A stretch of DNA of 6,837 nucleotides, taken from an uncultured Porphyromonadaceae bacterium. Lineage in GTDB: Bacteria; Bacteroidota; Bacteroidia; Bacteroidales; Muribaculaceae. The position numbers were made by a program, and so were the translations under genes. Where the stretch lies: the NCBI GenBank assembly GCA_900554265.1, contig USGZ01000091.1:1-6837 (forward strand), read 5' to 3'. Of this stretch, positions 1-5,827 are shown piece by piece (within the stretch, counting starts at the first letter, position 1; the number at the start of each line of letters is the position of its first letter). The notes below the pieces were generated by a model. It was not told where the DNA came from. It saw only the letters and a list, made by a program, of their open reading frames with translations, and made no database searches.

Positions 1-1561
1 GACGTCCCTGATCGTCAAATCCATGAGTCATCTCATGGCCGATTACCACGCCGATGGCACCGTAGTTTACGGCATCGTCGGCCTCGGGGTCGAAGAACGG
101 GGGCTGGAGGATACCTGCGGGGAAGCAGATTTCGTTGGTGGTGGGGTTATAGTAGGCGTTGACGGTCTGGGGCGACATGTGCCAGCGGGTGCGGTCGACA
201 GGCTTGCCGTAGTCGCTCAGGTTATAGTCGGCATTGAAGAGGATTGCGCTCTTGATGTTCTCCCAGTAGGACTTGGAGGGGTCGATGGTGAGCTTGGAGT
301 AGTCGCGCCAGCTGTCGGGATAGCCGATCTTGACGGTGAAGGCGGCGAGCTTCTCGCGGGCGCGGGCCTTGGTTGTGTCGCTCATCCAGGTGAGGTTGTC
401 GATGTGCTGGCCCAGGGCCTCCTGCAGGTTGCCTACGAGGGTGAGCATCTTCTGCTTGGATGTCTCGGGGAAGTACTTCTCGACATACAGTTCGCCGAGG
501 GCCTCGCCGAGGATGCCGTTGGGCACGCTCAGGGCGCGCTTCCAGCGGGGCTGCTGCTCCTTGACGCCGCTGAGCACCTTGGAAAGCTCGAAGTTGGCGT
601 TGACGAAGTCGTCGCTGAGGTATGCGGCGGCGCTACCCAGGTAGGAAGCCACCATATAGTCCTGGAGCTGCTGCTCGGGAGCGTTGGCCAGCGTCTCGGA
701 AACGAAGGCGTAGTAGGCGGGCTGCTCTACGATTACGGTGTCGACGGCCGGAAGGTTCTGCTTGGCGAAGTAGCTGTTGAGATCGATGTTGGGATATTCA
801 GCCACGAGCTGAGCCACGGGCGTCGGGTTGTAGAGAGCGCCTATATTGCGCATCTCCGTACGCGTCATCTGCTTTTCGGCCAGGGCGGTTTCGATGGCCA
901 TGGTATTCTCCATCAGACGTGTGGCATCGGCTTCGGAATATCCGGCGAGTTTGGCGATAGTGACCAGGTAGTTGCGGTAGGCCTCGCGGACGGCTTCCGC
1001 GCGCTCGGTCTGGTCGACGTAGTAGTCGCGGTCGCCGAGGCCGAGGCCGCTCTGGCTCCAGTACATGGTGTTCATGTCGCTGTTGGCCAGGTCGGCGGAA
1101 ACGCCGGTGCCGAAGAATACGTCGAGGCCGGGCTGGGTGGCCATCAGGGAGATAATCTGATCGCGGGTTGCGCTCTGCAGCATGGCCACGTCGGCGGCAA
1201 CGGGAGCGGCGCCCTCGGCATTGAGACGGACGCTGTCCATGCCCATTGCATAGAGGTCGCCGATTTTCTGGGCGTTGGAGCCGGGTTCGGCGTTGGCGGT
1301 GTCGATGCCGAGAACGAGTTCCTTGATCTGCTCGCGGCAGTTTTCGCCCAGGACGTCGAAAGTGCCGAAGCGGCTGAACTCGTCGGGCAGGGGGTTGGCT
1401 TTCATCCAGCCGCCGCAGGCGTACTGGTAGAAATTCTCGCGGGGGCTCACGGAAGTGTCCAGATTCGCTTTCTGGATCCCGTGGCTCTCGCTCTTGGTGC
1501 AGCTTGCGCAGGCGCACATTGCCAGCGCGCCCAGGCAAGAGAAGAACATTTTGTTTGTCAT
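1..1561 (-). CDS. M13 family zinc metallopeptidase (neprilysin/PepO type), 3' part outside window
   Basis: Reading the minus strand from ATG 1561 gives 520 residues with no stop before the left edge. The N-terminus (MTNKMFFSCLGALAMCACASC) is a short hydrophobic leader with cysteines at 9, 16, 18 and 21. This suggests a lipoprotein signal with a loose lipobox, so the enzyme is probably exported and membrane-anchored. The early part has the M13 pattern NFYQYACGGW at about residues 43-52. Near the end are NAYY (468-471), the substrate-backbone motif, and HEMTHGFDDQG starting at 509, whose H509, E510 and H513 are the first two zinc ligands and the catalytic Glu. Family members run to about 650-700 residues, so the third zinc ligand and C-terminus lie beyond the edge. 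The expected role is cleavage of short peptides in the envelope. It follows the ABC-F gene by 29 bp. An in-frame upstream ATG at 1594 overlaps the ABC-F stop as ATGA, but it would add 11 polar residues before the leader, so I prefer 1561. Family call is secure; start and lipidation are inferred. Confidence 0.95.
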   Translation of the reverse strand, partial: MTNKMFFSCLGALAMCACASCTKSESHGIQKANLDTSVSPRENFYQYACGGWMKANPLPDEFSRFGTFDVLGENCREQIKELVLGIDTANAEPGSNAQKIGDLYAMGMDSVRLNAEGAAPVAADVAMLQSATRDQIISLMATQPGLDVFFGTGVSADLANSDMNTMYWSQSGLGLGDRDYYVDQTERAEAVREAYRNYLVTIAKLAGYSEADATRLMENTMAIETALAEKQMTRTEMRNIGALYNPTPVAQLVAEYPNIDLNSYFAKQNLPAVDTVIVEQPAYYAFVSETLANAPEQQLQDYMVASYLGSAAAYLSDDFVNANFELSKVLSGVKEQQPRWKRALSVPNGILGEALGELYVEKYFPETSKQKMLTLVGNLQEALGQHIDNLTWMSDTTKARAREKLAAFTVKIGYPDSWRDYSKLTIDPSKSYWENIKSAILFNADYNLSDYGKPVDRTRWHMSPQTVNAYYNPTTNEICFPAGILQPPFFDPEADDAVNYGAIGVVIGHEMTHGFDDQGR

Positions 1562-1590
1562 GTCCGTATTGTTTGAATATGTGATAATAG

Positions 1591-3579
1591 TCATTGCAGT
1601 CCGTATCTCTGTTTGAGTTCGTCGAGTTCCATCTGGGCCAGTTCCCACACGCTCATGGCGTTCTCGACGGCCTTGGTGGCGTCCGCATGGCGGGTGAAAA
1701 CCTCGGTAGCCACGGCACCGGCGGCGATTTCGGCCTCGACAGCCGCCAGGGCCTCCTCGCAGCGCGAAACCTCGGCCTCGGCTTCCTCGACCTTCTTGGC
1801 AGCACGGCGCACGGCCTTGTCGCGCTCGCGCTGCTCGGCGTAGGAAAGCCTCGGCGCGGCCTCTGCGGGAGCAGTCTTGGGCTCCGCGGCGGCTTCGGGC
1901 TTTGACTTTGCGGGCGCGGCCTTTTCCTGGCGCGACGGCTGCGGGGCCTTGAGCTCCAGTTCCTGCAGGCTGGCGAGCTTTTTCTTCTCGAGGAACTCGT
2001 AGATGCCTCCGAGGCACTCCTTGACCTGCCCTCCGCCGAACTCGTAGACCTTCCCGACAAGCCCGTCGAGGAACTCGCGGTCGTGCGAAACTACGATAAC
2101 CGTGCCGTCGAAGTCCTTGATGGCCTGCTTGAGGATGTCCTTGGTCTTCATGTCCAGGTGGTTGGTGGGCTCGTCGAGAATGAGGAGGTTGACGGGCTCC
2201 AGCAGGAGCTTGATCATGGCCAGGCGCGTCTTCTCGCCTCCGGAGAGGACCTTGACCTTCTTGTCCGAAGCGGGACCTCCGAACATGAAGGCGCCGAGGA
2301 TATCGCGGATTTTGGTGCGGATATCCCCGACAGCCACGCGGTCGATGGTGTCGAACACGGTCAGTTCCGTGTCCAGCAGCTGGGCCTGGTTTTGGGCGAA
2401 ATAGCCGATTTTCACGTTATGGCCTATGCGGAGGGTACCTGTATAGGGAATCTCGCCCATGATGCACTTTACGAGCGTAGACTTGCCCTCGCCGTTCTTG
2501 CCGACGAAGGCCACTTTCTCGCCGCGCTTGAGGGTGAAGGTGGCGTGGTCGAAGACCTGATGGTCGCCGTAGGCCTTGCCGAGGTCGTCGACTATCAGGG
2601 GATAGTCGCCCGAGCGCGGTGCCGGCGGGAAGCGCAGGTTCAGATGCGAGGTATCGACTTCGTCGACCTCGATACGCTCGATTTTGGCAAGCTGCTTGAT
2701 GCGGCTCTGGACCTGGACGCTCTTGGTGGCCTTGTAGCGGAAGCGCTCGATGAACTCCTCCGTATCGGCTATCTGCTTCTGCTGGTTGCGGTAGGCACGC
2801 ATCTGCTGTTCGATGCGCTCGGCGCGCAGGGTTACGAACTTGCTGTAGTTCACGGCGTAGTCGTAAATCTTGCCCATCGTTATTTCGATGGTGCGTGTGG
2901 TGACATTGTCGATGAACGCGCGGTCGTGGCTCACCAGAACCACGGCCTTGGCTTTCTGTATCAGGAACTGCTCGAGCCACTGGATACTCTCGATGTCGAG
3001 GTGGTTGGTCGGCTCGTCGAGCAGGAGTACGTCGGGGCGCTGGAGCAGGATTTTGGCCAGCTCTATGCGCATGCGCCATCCTCCGGAGAATTCGGAGGTG
3101 GGCCTGTCGAAATCCGAGCGCAGGAAGCCCAGACCGAGAAGCGTGCGCTCCATGTCGGCCTCGATGTTCTCGCTGTCCTCGATGGCGATGCGATCCGTCA
3201 GCGACGTCACGCTGTCGATGAGGCGGTGATATTCGTCGCTGTCGTAGTCGGTGCGTACGGCCAGCTCGGCTGAGAGACTGTCCAGACGCTCGTGGAGCTC
3301 TTTGATATGTGAAAAAACCTTACGGACTTCCTCGATTACCGTCAACGAGTCGGTCAGCACCATCTGCTGAGGCAGGTAGCCGACGGTAACGTCCTGAGGA
3401 ATGGCGACGCTGCCCGAGGTCGGGTGCTGCAGCCCGGCGATAATCTTGAGCATGGTGCTCTTGCCGGCGCCGTTCTTGCCTACCAGTGCAATCTTGTCCT
3501 TAGGATTAATTACGTAATTTATGTTGTCGAAAAGCAGCTGGGAACTGAATTCGACCGTCAGATTATTGATGGAAATCAT
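1591..3579 (-). CDS. ABC-F family ATPase, YheS-like (ribosome-associated, soluble)
   Basis: The 662-residue protein has two ABC nucleotide-binding domains in one chain and no membrane segments, the ABC-F layout. Domain 1 has Walker A GKNGAGKST (34-42), signature FSGGW (164-168), Walker B with LLLDEPTNHLD (185-195) and H-loop SHD (217-219). Domain 2 has GKNGEGKST (360-368), LSGGEKTRLA (445-454), LLILDEPTNHLD (465-476) and SHD (498-500). Both catalytic glutamates are present. The linker (about 240-305) is basic and helical, with RFRYKATKSVQVQSRIK; in this family that segment reaches the tRNA at the ribosomal E/P site. The signature contexts resemble E. coli YheS. After about 545 comes an Ala/Pro/Lys-rich stretch, then a charged coiled coil (about 580-620) like the C-terminal domain of Uup/YheS. 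Known ABC-F proteins act on stalled or idle ribosomes, and some give antibiotic resistance; nothing here indicates resistance specifically. A Bacteroidota-type promoter lies just upstream, and the stop TGA overlaps a possible ATG of the peptidase gene. Confidence 0.95.
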   Translation of the reverse strand: MISINNLTVEFSSQLLFDNINYVINPKDKIALVGKNGAGKSTMLKIIAGLQHPTSGSVAIPQDVTVGYLPQQMVLTDSLTVIEEVRKVFSHIKELHERLDSLSAELAVRTDYDSDEYHRLIDSVTSLTDRIAIEDSENIEADMERTLLGLGFLRSDFDRPTSEFSGGWRMRIELAKILLQRPDVLLLDEPTNHLDIESIQWLEQFLIQKAKAVVLVSHDRAFIDNVTTRTIEITMGKIYDYAVNYSKFVTLRAERIEQQMRAYRNQQKQIADTEEFIERFRYKATKSVQVQSRIKQLAKIERIEVDEVDTSHLNLRFPPAPRSGDYPLIVDDLGKAYGDHQVFDHATFTLKRGEKVAFVGKNGEGKSTLVKCIMGEIPYTGTLRIGHNVKIGYFAQNQAQLLDTELTVFDTIDRVAVGDIRTKIRDILGAFMFGGPASDKKVKVLSGGEKTRLAMIKLLLEPVNLLILDEPTNHLDMKTKDILKQAIKDFDGTVIVVSHDREFLDGLVGKVYEFGGGQVKECLGGIYEFLEKKKLASLQELELKAPQPSRQEKAAPAKSKPEAAAEPKTAPAEAAPRLSYAEQRERDKAVRRAAKKVEEAEAEVSRCEEALAAVEAEIAAGAVATEVFTRHADATKAVENAMSVWELAQMELDELKQRYGLQ

Positions 3580-3582
3580 TCA

Positions 3583-3597
3583 AGCGCTGTTTGCGCT
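3583..3597 (-). promoter_or_regulatory. Short inverted repeat in the ABC-F leader
   Basis: AGCGC and GCGCT, separated by 5 nt, form a perfect 5 bp inverted repeat between the -7 element and the ABC-F start codon. It spans the predicted transcription start, so it could be an operator half-site pair or a very short leader hairpin. Five base pairs can arise by chance, so this is a weak call. Confidence 0.2.
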
Positions 3598-3598
3598 G

Positions 3599-3630
3599 CA
3601 AAGATACGACAAAAAAATGAAATTACCGAA
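3599..3630 (-). promoter_or_regulatory. Bacteroidota sigma-ABfr type promoter for the ABC-F gene
   Basis: On the minus strand TATCTTTG (3606 to 3599) is a full match to the Bacteroidota -7 consensus TAnnTTTG. Twenty nucleotides upstream is TTCG (3630 to 3627), matching three of four bases of the -33 element TTTG at the expected spacing. Transcription would start near 3591-3595, leaving a leader of roughly 12-16 nt before ATG 3579 and no Shine-Dalgarno, as is usual in this phylum. The -33 element overlaps the first unit of the upstream repeat array. Confidence 0.65.
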
Positions 3631-3736
3631 CCGGCGGCCAATTCGGGATTTTCCCGGCGTGCAAATCGGGATTGTCCTGGCGGCCAATTCGAGATTAATC
3701 CTGATTAATCGGGATTCATCGAGATTAATCGGGAAA
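3628..3736. repeat. Degenerate tandem repeat array with 23 bp then 10 bp period
   Basis: This is the main content of the 165 bp gap between the DUF3108 and ABC-F genes. A 10 bp motif, consensus AATCGGGATT, occurs at 3641, 3664, 3687, 3697, 3707, 3717 and 3727. The first three copies are exactly 23 bp apart, each preceded by a related 13 bp segment with core CGGCG or TGGCG and ending in CA. The units are 3628-3650, 3651-3673 and 3674-3696; by eye, units 1 and 3 agree at 19 of 23 positions. From 3687 the motif repeats head to tail every 10 bp, creating the palindrome GATTAATC at 3693, 3703 and 3723, with GATTCATC at 3713. No direct-repeat/spacer pattern of a CRISPR and no coding potential are seen. 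It could be a helically phased operator array, an RNA-folding element at the DUF3108 3' end, or a slippage-derived minisatellite. Confidence 0.8.
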
Positions 3737-3744
3737 AAAGATAA

Positions 3745-4524
3745 TTATTCGCCGGCGTAGAAGCACTGCACCTTCCCGACGGGCAACTTGCCTTCCATTT
3801 TCAGGGGGATGCGCTGGCTGCCGGTGCCGATCCACGCGTCCATGTCGTCCGAGGTCTTGGCGCCCCCCTTGCTGGTAAAGGTAAACTTTACGTGGTAGGT
3901 CTGGTGGTAGTTCTTGCCGATTTTGACGTTGTCCAGACCGACGTATCTGATTGTCAGCGTCTCCTTGCGCTTGCCGCTGAAGATTGCGATGGAGCGGCTT
4001 TCGCCGGGCTGCATCTCGGCGAAAGGCATGGAGCGCATGTAGTAGAACGAAGTAAGCATGTCGACTGCCGAATTCTCGGCTTCCATCTCGCGGGTCTCAT
4101 CGACGGTCTGGCGCCCTTCTTTCCACTCCCGGCGCGTACAGCGGCCGATTACGTTGCCCGGCGTCGAGTAGTCGTAATGTACCTGGTCGTGCTTTACTTC
4201 CTTACCCTCGTGGGCTATCTTCTCGTAGAACAGGGGCCGCATGCCGGCGTATTCCATACGGCCGTTGAGAGTATCGCGGACGCGGTAGAAGCGGTCGGCC
4301 CAGGGCTCGGAGGCTGCGGTAAGCTGTGTATGGTAGCTTTCGGGGCCGCGGTGGAGTGTCAGGACGGCTTGCCCGGCCTTCTTGTTGATCAGCCCCCATT
4401 TGAACATTACGTTGTAGCGCAGCGATTCCGACGCCATTTCATGCGTCCGGCACGAGTCGGAGGCAAGGACGGGAATTGCCGTAAGAAGGGCAATGAGGAG
4501 GGATATGAGGATTCTGTTGCGCAT
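3745..4524 (-). CDS. Exported DUF3108 domain protein of unknown function
   Basis: The 259-residue product starts with a clear Sec signal peptide: MRNR, then a hydrophobic stretch to about residue 20, with a likely cleavage after VLA at 21. It is therefore periplasmic or outer-membrane facing, with no further membrane segments. The mature part fits DUF3108: a first strand block around LRYNVMFKWGLINKKAG (35-51), then RVRDTLNG (81-88), PLFYEKIAHEG (97-107), and a C-terminal block AWIGTGSQRIPLKMEG followed by VGKVQ. Members are beta-rich envelope proteins without an assigned reaction, and I assign none. No TAnnTTTG element is visible in the 56 bp upstream, so it may be read from the tdk/yhcH transcript through the intervening inverted repeat. 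Its TAA stop lies 8 bp from the repeat array. The start ATG at 4524 is the only one that keeps the signal peptide. Family assignment is by pattern recognition, without a profile search. Confidence 0.85.
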   Translation of the reverse strand: MRNRILISLLIALLTAIPVLASDSCRTHEMASESLRYNVMFKWGLINKKAGQAVLTLHRGPESYHTQLTAASEPWADRFYRVRDTLNGRMEYAGMRPLFYEKIAHEGKEVKHDQVHYDYSTPGNVIGRCTRREWKEGRQTVDETREMEAENSAVDMLTSFYYMRSMPFAEMQPGESRSIAIFSGKRKETLTIRYVGLDNVKIGKNYHQTYHVKFTFTSKGGAKTSDDMDAWIGTGSQRIPLKMEGKLPVGKVQCFYAGE

Positions 4525-4552
4525 AATGTTCCTGTTTTTGCGGTTAAACTGT

Positions 4553-4578
4553 TATGTCCGGAATAACTGCCGGACATA
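4553..4578 (-). terminator. 9 bp-stem inverted repeat just after the yhcH stop
   Basis: TATGTCCGG and CCGGACATA form a perfect 9 bp inverted repeat around an 8 nt loop. It begins 2 bp after the YhcH-family stop codon and ends 28 bp before the DUF3108 start. Placement suggests a transcript-end hairpin or an attenuator for the tdk-yhcH pair. The bases after the stem in the minus direction (AACAGTTTAACC) are not a real U-tract, so it is not a textbook intrinsic terminator. A protein-binding palindrome for DUF3108 control is the alternative. Confidence 0.45.
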
Positions 4579-4580
4579 CA

Positions 4581-5036
4581 TTAGACCGGAATTTTGATGC
4601 AAAGTTTACGGTGCTTGCCGAGTCCGATGTTGGGAGCATGGGCGTCTTCGGGGAAAAAAACGGCAATCTGACCAACTTTGACGTGCAAAAGGCTATGGGC
4701 GCTGTCGCCGAAAAACACGATATCGCGGTCCGGGTCGTAGTCCTCCCGCTGATGGAGCAGACTCGCCACGGGAGCCCAGCCGATGATTTCGGTGCCCTTG
4801 AGGGGAACGTGGATATCGATGAAGCGGCGGTGAGCCTCGAGCTGCGCTCTCTCGCGGTCCTGCATCGAGGGCTCCTCGCACTTGACGACGACGGGACCTG
4901 CCCCGGCATCACCTATTTCCATACTCCCTATAACGAAGGAATCGCCGGAATGTTCGCGCAGCCAGCGGGTGGCCAGCGCCACGCCCGGAGCGATGGCATC
5001 GTAGCGCGCGGAATCCTCAATACGGCAGAGAATCAT
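4581..5036 (-). CDS. YhcH/YjgK/YiaL family protein (DUF386, EbgC-like)
   Basis: At 151 residues this is full length for the family. The diagnostic core is visible: EAHRRFIDIHVPLKGTEIIGW (67-87), then DYDPDRDIVFFG (99-110) and GQIAVFFPEDAHAP (122-135), ending in a conserved KHRKLCIKIPV. E67, H69, H76 and H133 are the likely metal-binding positions in the cupin-like barrel. Relatives include E. coli EbgC, YiaL and YhcH and are tied to sugar metabolism, but a reaction is not firmly established, so none is named here. No signal peptide is present, so it is cytosolic. Its ATG overlaps the thymidine kinase TGA by 4 bp (ATGA at 5033-5036), indicating co-transcription and probably translational coupling. 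No sugar-transport or sialic-acid genes are adjacent, so the usual context clues for this family are missing. Confidence 0.9.
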   Translation of the reverse strand: MILCRIEDSARYDAIAPGVALATRWLREHSGDSFVIGSMEIGDAGAGPVVVKCEEPSMQDRERAQLEAHRRFIDIHVPLKGTEIIGWAPVASLLHQREDYDPDRDIVFFGDSAHSLLHVKVGQIAVFFPEDAHAPNIGLGKHRKLCIKIPV

Positions 5037-5716
5037 GCCTTAGGCTCCTCCTCGGCCTTGCAGTCGCCGGCGGCACAGTGGAGTTCCTCCTCGAATTCCA
5101 GAGGGAGCTCTGAGCGTCGCATCTGCTCGATGCGGCGGTTGCGCCAGCACTTGCGGCATACGGCGACATAGCGGTCGTCGCCGCCGATTTCGACCTGGGC
5201 GCCCTCGTCGACTATATTGCCGTCGCGGTCGATACGGGCGTTTATGATGGTCTTGTGTCCGCAGTTGCAGGTACTCTTGATTTCATCTATGGTATCGGCA
5301 ATCTCGAACAGGCGCCGCGAGCCCTCGAAAAGATGGCTCTGGAAATCGGTGCGCAGACCGAAGCAGACTACGTTGCTGCCGAAATCGTCGACTACGCGCG
5401 AGAGCTGGTCGACCTGCTGCTCGGTGAGGAACTGGGCCTCGTCGATAAGATACCATTCCACCAGCCGGTTCTCCTTCAGATATAGCTCGCGGGCAAGGTC
5501 GTAGAGATTGGTGTGCTGGTAGATCCAGCGGCATTCGCGCTCGATGCCTATGCGGGAGCGGATTACGTTGCGGTGCTCGCGGGTATCGATAAAGGGCTTG
5601 AGGCACATATAGTCCATATGCCTTTCCTCGAAGTTATAGGCCGTGGTGAGCAGGAGGGCCGTCTTGGCTGAGCCCATGGTGCCGTAGCGGAAATATAGTT
5701 TTCCTTTTCTGTACAT
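5033..5716 (-). CDS. tdk: Thymidine kinase, type II (TK1-like)
   Basis: The 227-residue enzyme phosphorylates thymidine to dTMP with ATP in the cytosol, the salvage route to dTTP. Motifs run in the family order: P-loop GTMGSAKT (12-19), the aromatic/basic segment VIRSRIGIE (51-59), Walker B-like IDEAQFLT with D92 and the catalytic base E93, FGLRTDFQ (119-126), and a zinc ribbon from C150/C152 (CNCG) and C187/C190 (CRKC). QVEIGGDDRYVAVC (174-187) is the thymidine-binding lasso region. Two deviations stand out: Ala replaces the usual Gly before the P-loop lysine, and there is an acidic tail with a further Cys pair (C214, C219). The tail makes it longer than E. coli Tdk, about 205 residues. A weak -7-like TAGATTTT lies at 5779-5772 upstream, without a clear -33 partner. 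It is coupled by ATGA to the YhcH-family gene. Confidence 0.95.
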   Translation of the reverse strand: MYRKGKLYFRYGTMGSAKTALLLTTAYNFEERHMDYMCLKPFIDTREHRNVIRSRIGIERECRWIYQHTNLYDLARELYLKENRLVEWYLIDEAQFLTEQQVDQLSRVVDDFGSNVVCFGLRTDFQSHLFEGSRRLFEIADTIDEIKSTCNCGHKTIINARIDRDGNIVDEGAQVEIGGDDRYVAVCRKCWRNRRIEQMRRSELPLEFEEELHCAAGDCKAEEEPKA

Positions 5717-5744
5717 GAGGAATAAGATTAGGCGTTAGGCCGCG

Positions 5745-5759
5745 TCTTCCCCGGGAAGA
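5745..5759. promoter_or_regulatory. Perfect palindrome in the dnaA-tdk spacer
   Basis: TCTTCCC and GGGAAGA flank a single central base, a 7 bp perfect inverted repeat 29 bp upstream of the tdk start. With no loop and no following U-tract it is a poor terminator and a better candidate for a protein-binding site. It sits just downstream of the weak -7-like TAGATTTT at 5779-5772. Nearby, TTAGGCG/TTAGGC (5728-5740) is a small direct repeat. The rest of this 111 bp spacer shows nothing I can assign. Confidence 0.3.
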
Positions 5760-5827
5760 AGCGGAAAAATGAAAATCTAAGGTCAGGGGTCATTGTTGCT
5801 GTGGCGGTGAGTTCCGCGGCCGGAATC

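Noticed and set aside
798..1538. Minus-strand frames rich in Arg/Pro/Ser, also at 2417-3079, 5283-5606 and 5790-6380.
   Set aside because: These are out-of-frame readings of the peptidase, ABC-F, tdk and dnaA genes; the Arg/Pro bias is the usual shadow signature in GC-rich DNA.
23..1576. A 517-codon open frame on the plus strand, the longest plus-strand frame in the window.
   Set aside because: It is antisense to the M13 peptidase. The minus frame carries NFYQYACGGW, NAYY and HEMTH; the plus frame is a Gly/Val/Leu/Ala-rich product with no recognisable motif, as GC-rich antisense frames give.
2083..3273. A 396-codon plus-strand open frame.
   Set aside because: It lies wholly opposite the ABC-F gene, whose two complete ATPase domains establish the coding strand. 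No promoter or independent motif supports it.
1591..3579. Antibiotic-resistance ABC-F (Msr/Vga/OptrA type).
   Set aside because: The linker and signature contexts resemble the housekeeping YheS type, and a long C-terminal coiled coil is present; no resistance-specific feature is visible.
3628..3736. CRISPR array.
   Set aside because: The units are too short and degenerate, the 13 bp intervals are related to each other rather than unique, and no cas gene is nearby.
3628..3736. Replication origin iterons, prompted by the dnaA gene nearby.
   Set aside because: The repeats do not resemble DnaA boxes, and dnaA is about 2 kb away with no other origin features in the gap.
3892..4566. A 224-codon plus-strand open frame with a hydrophobic Val/Leu-rich product.
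   Set aside because: It is opposite the DUF3108 gene, which has a proper signal peptide and family pattern. The hydrophobicity is a by-product of the complementary codons.
4554..5171. A 205-codon plus-strand open frame starting in the intergenic inverted repeat.
   Set aside because: It crosses antisense over YhcH and the tdk 3' end, and its start lies within one arm of the hairpin. No family resemblance.
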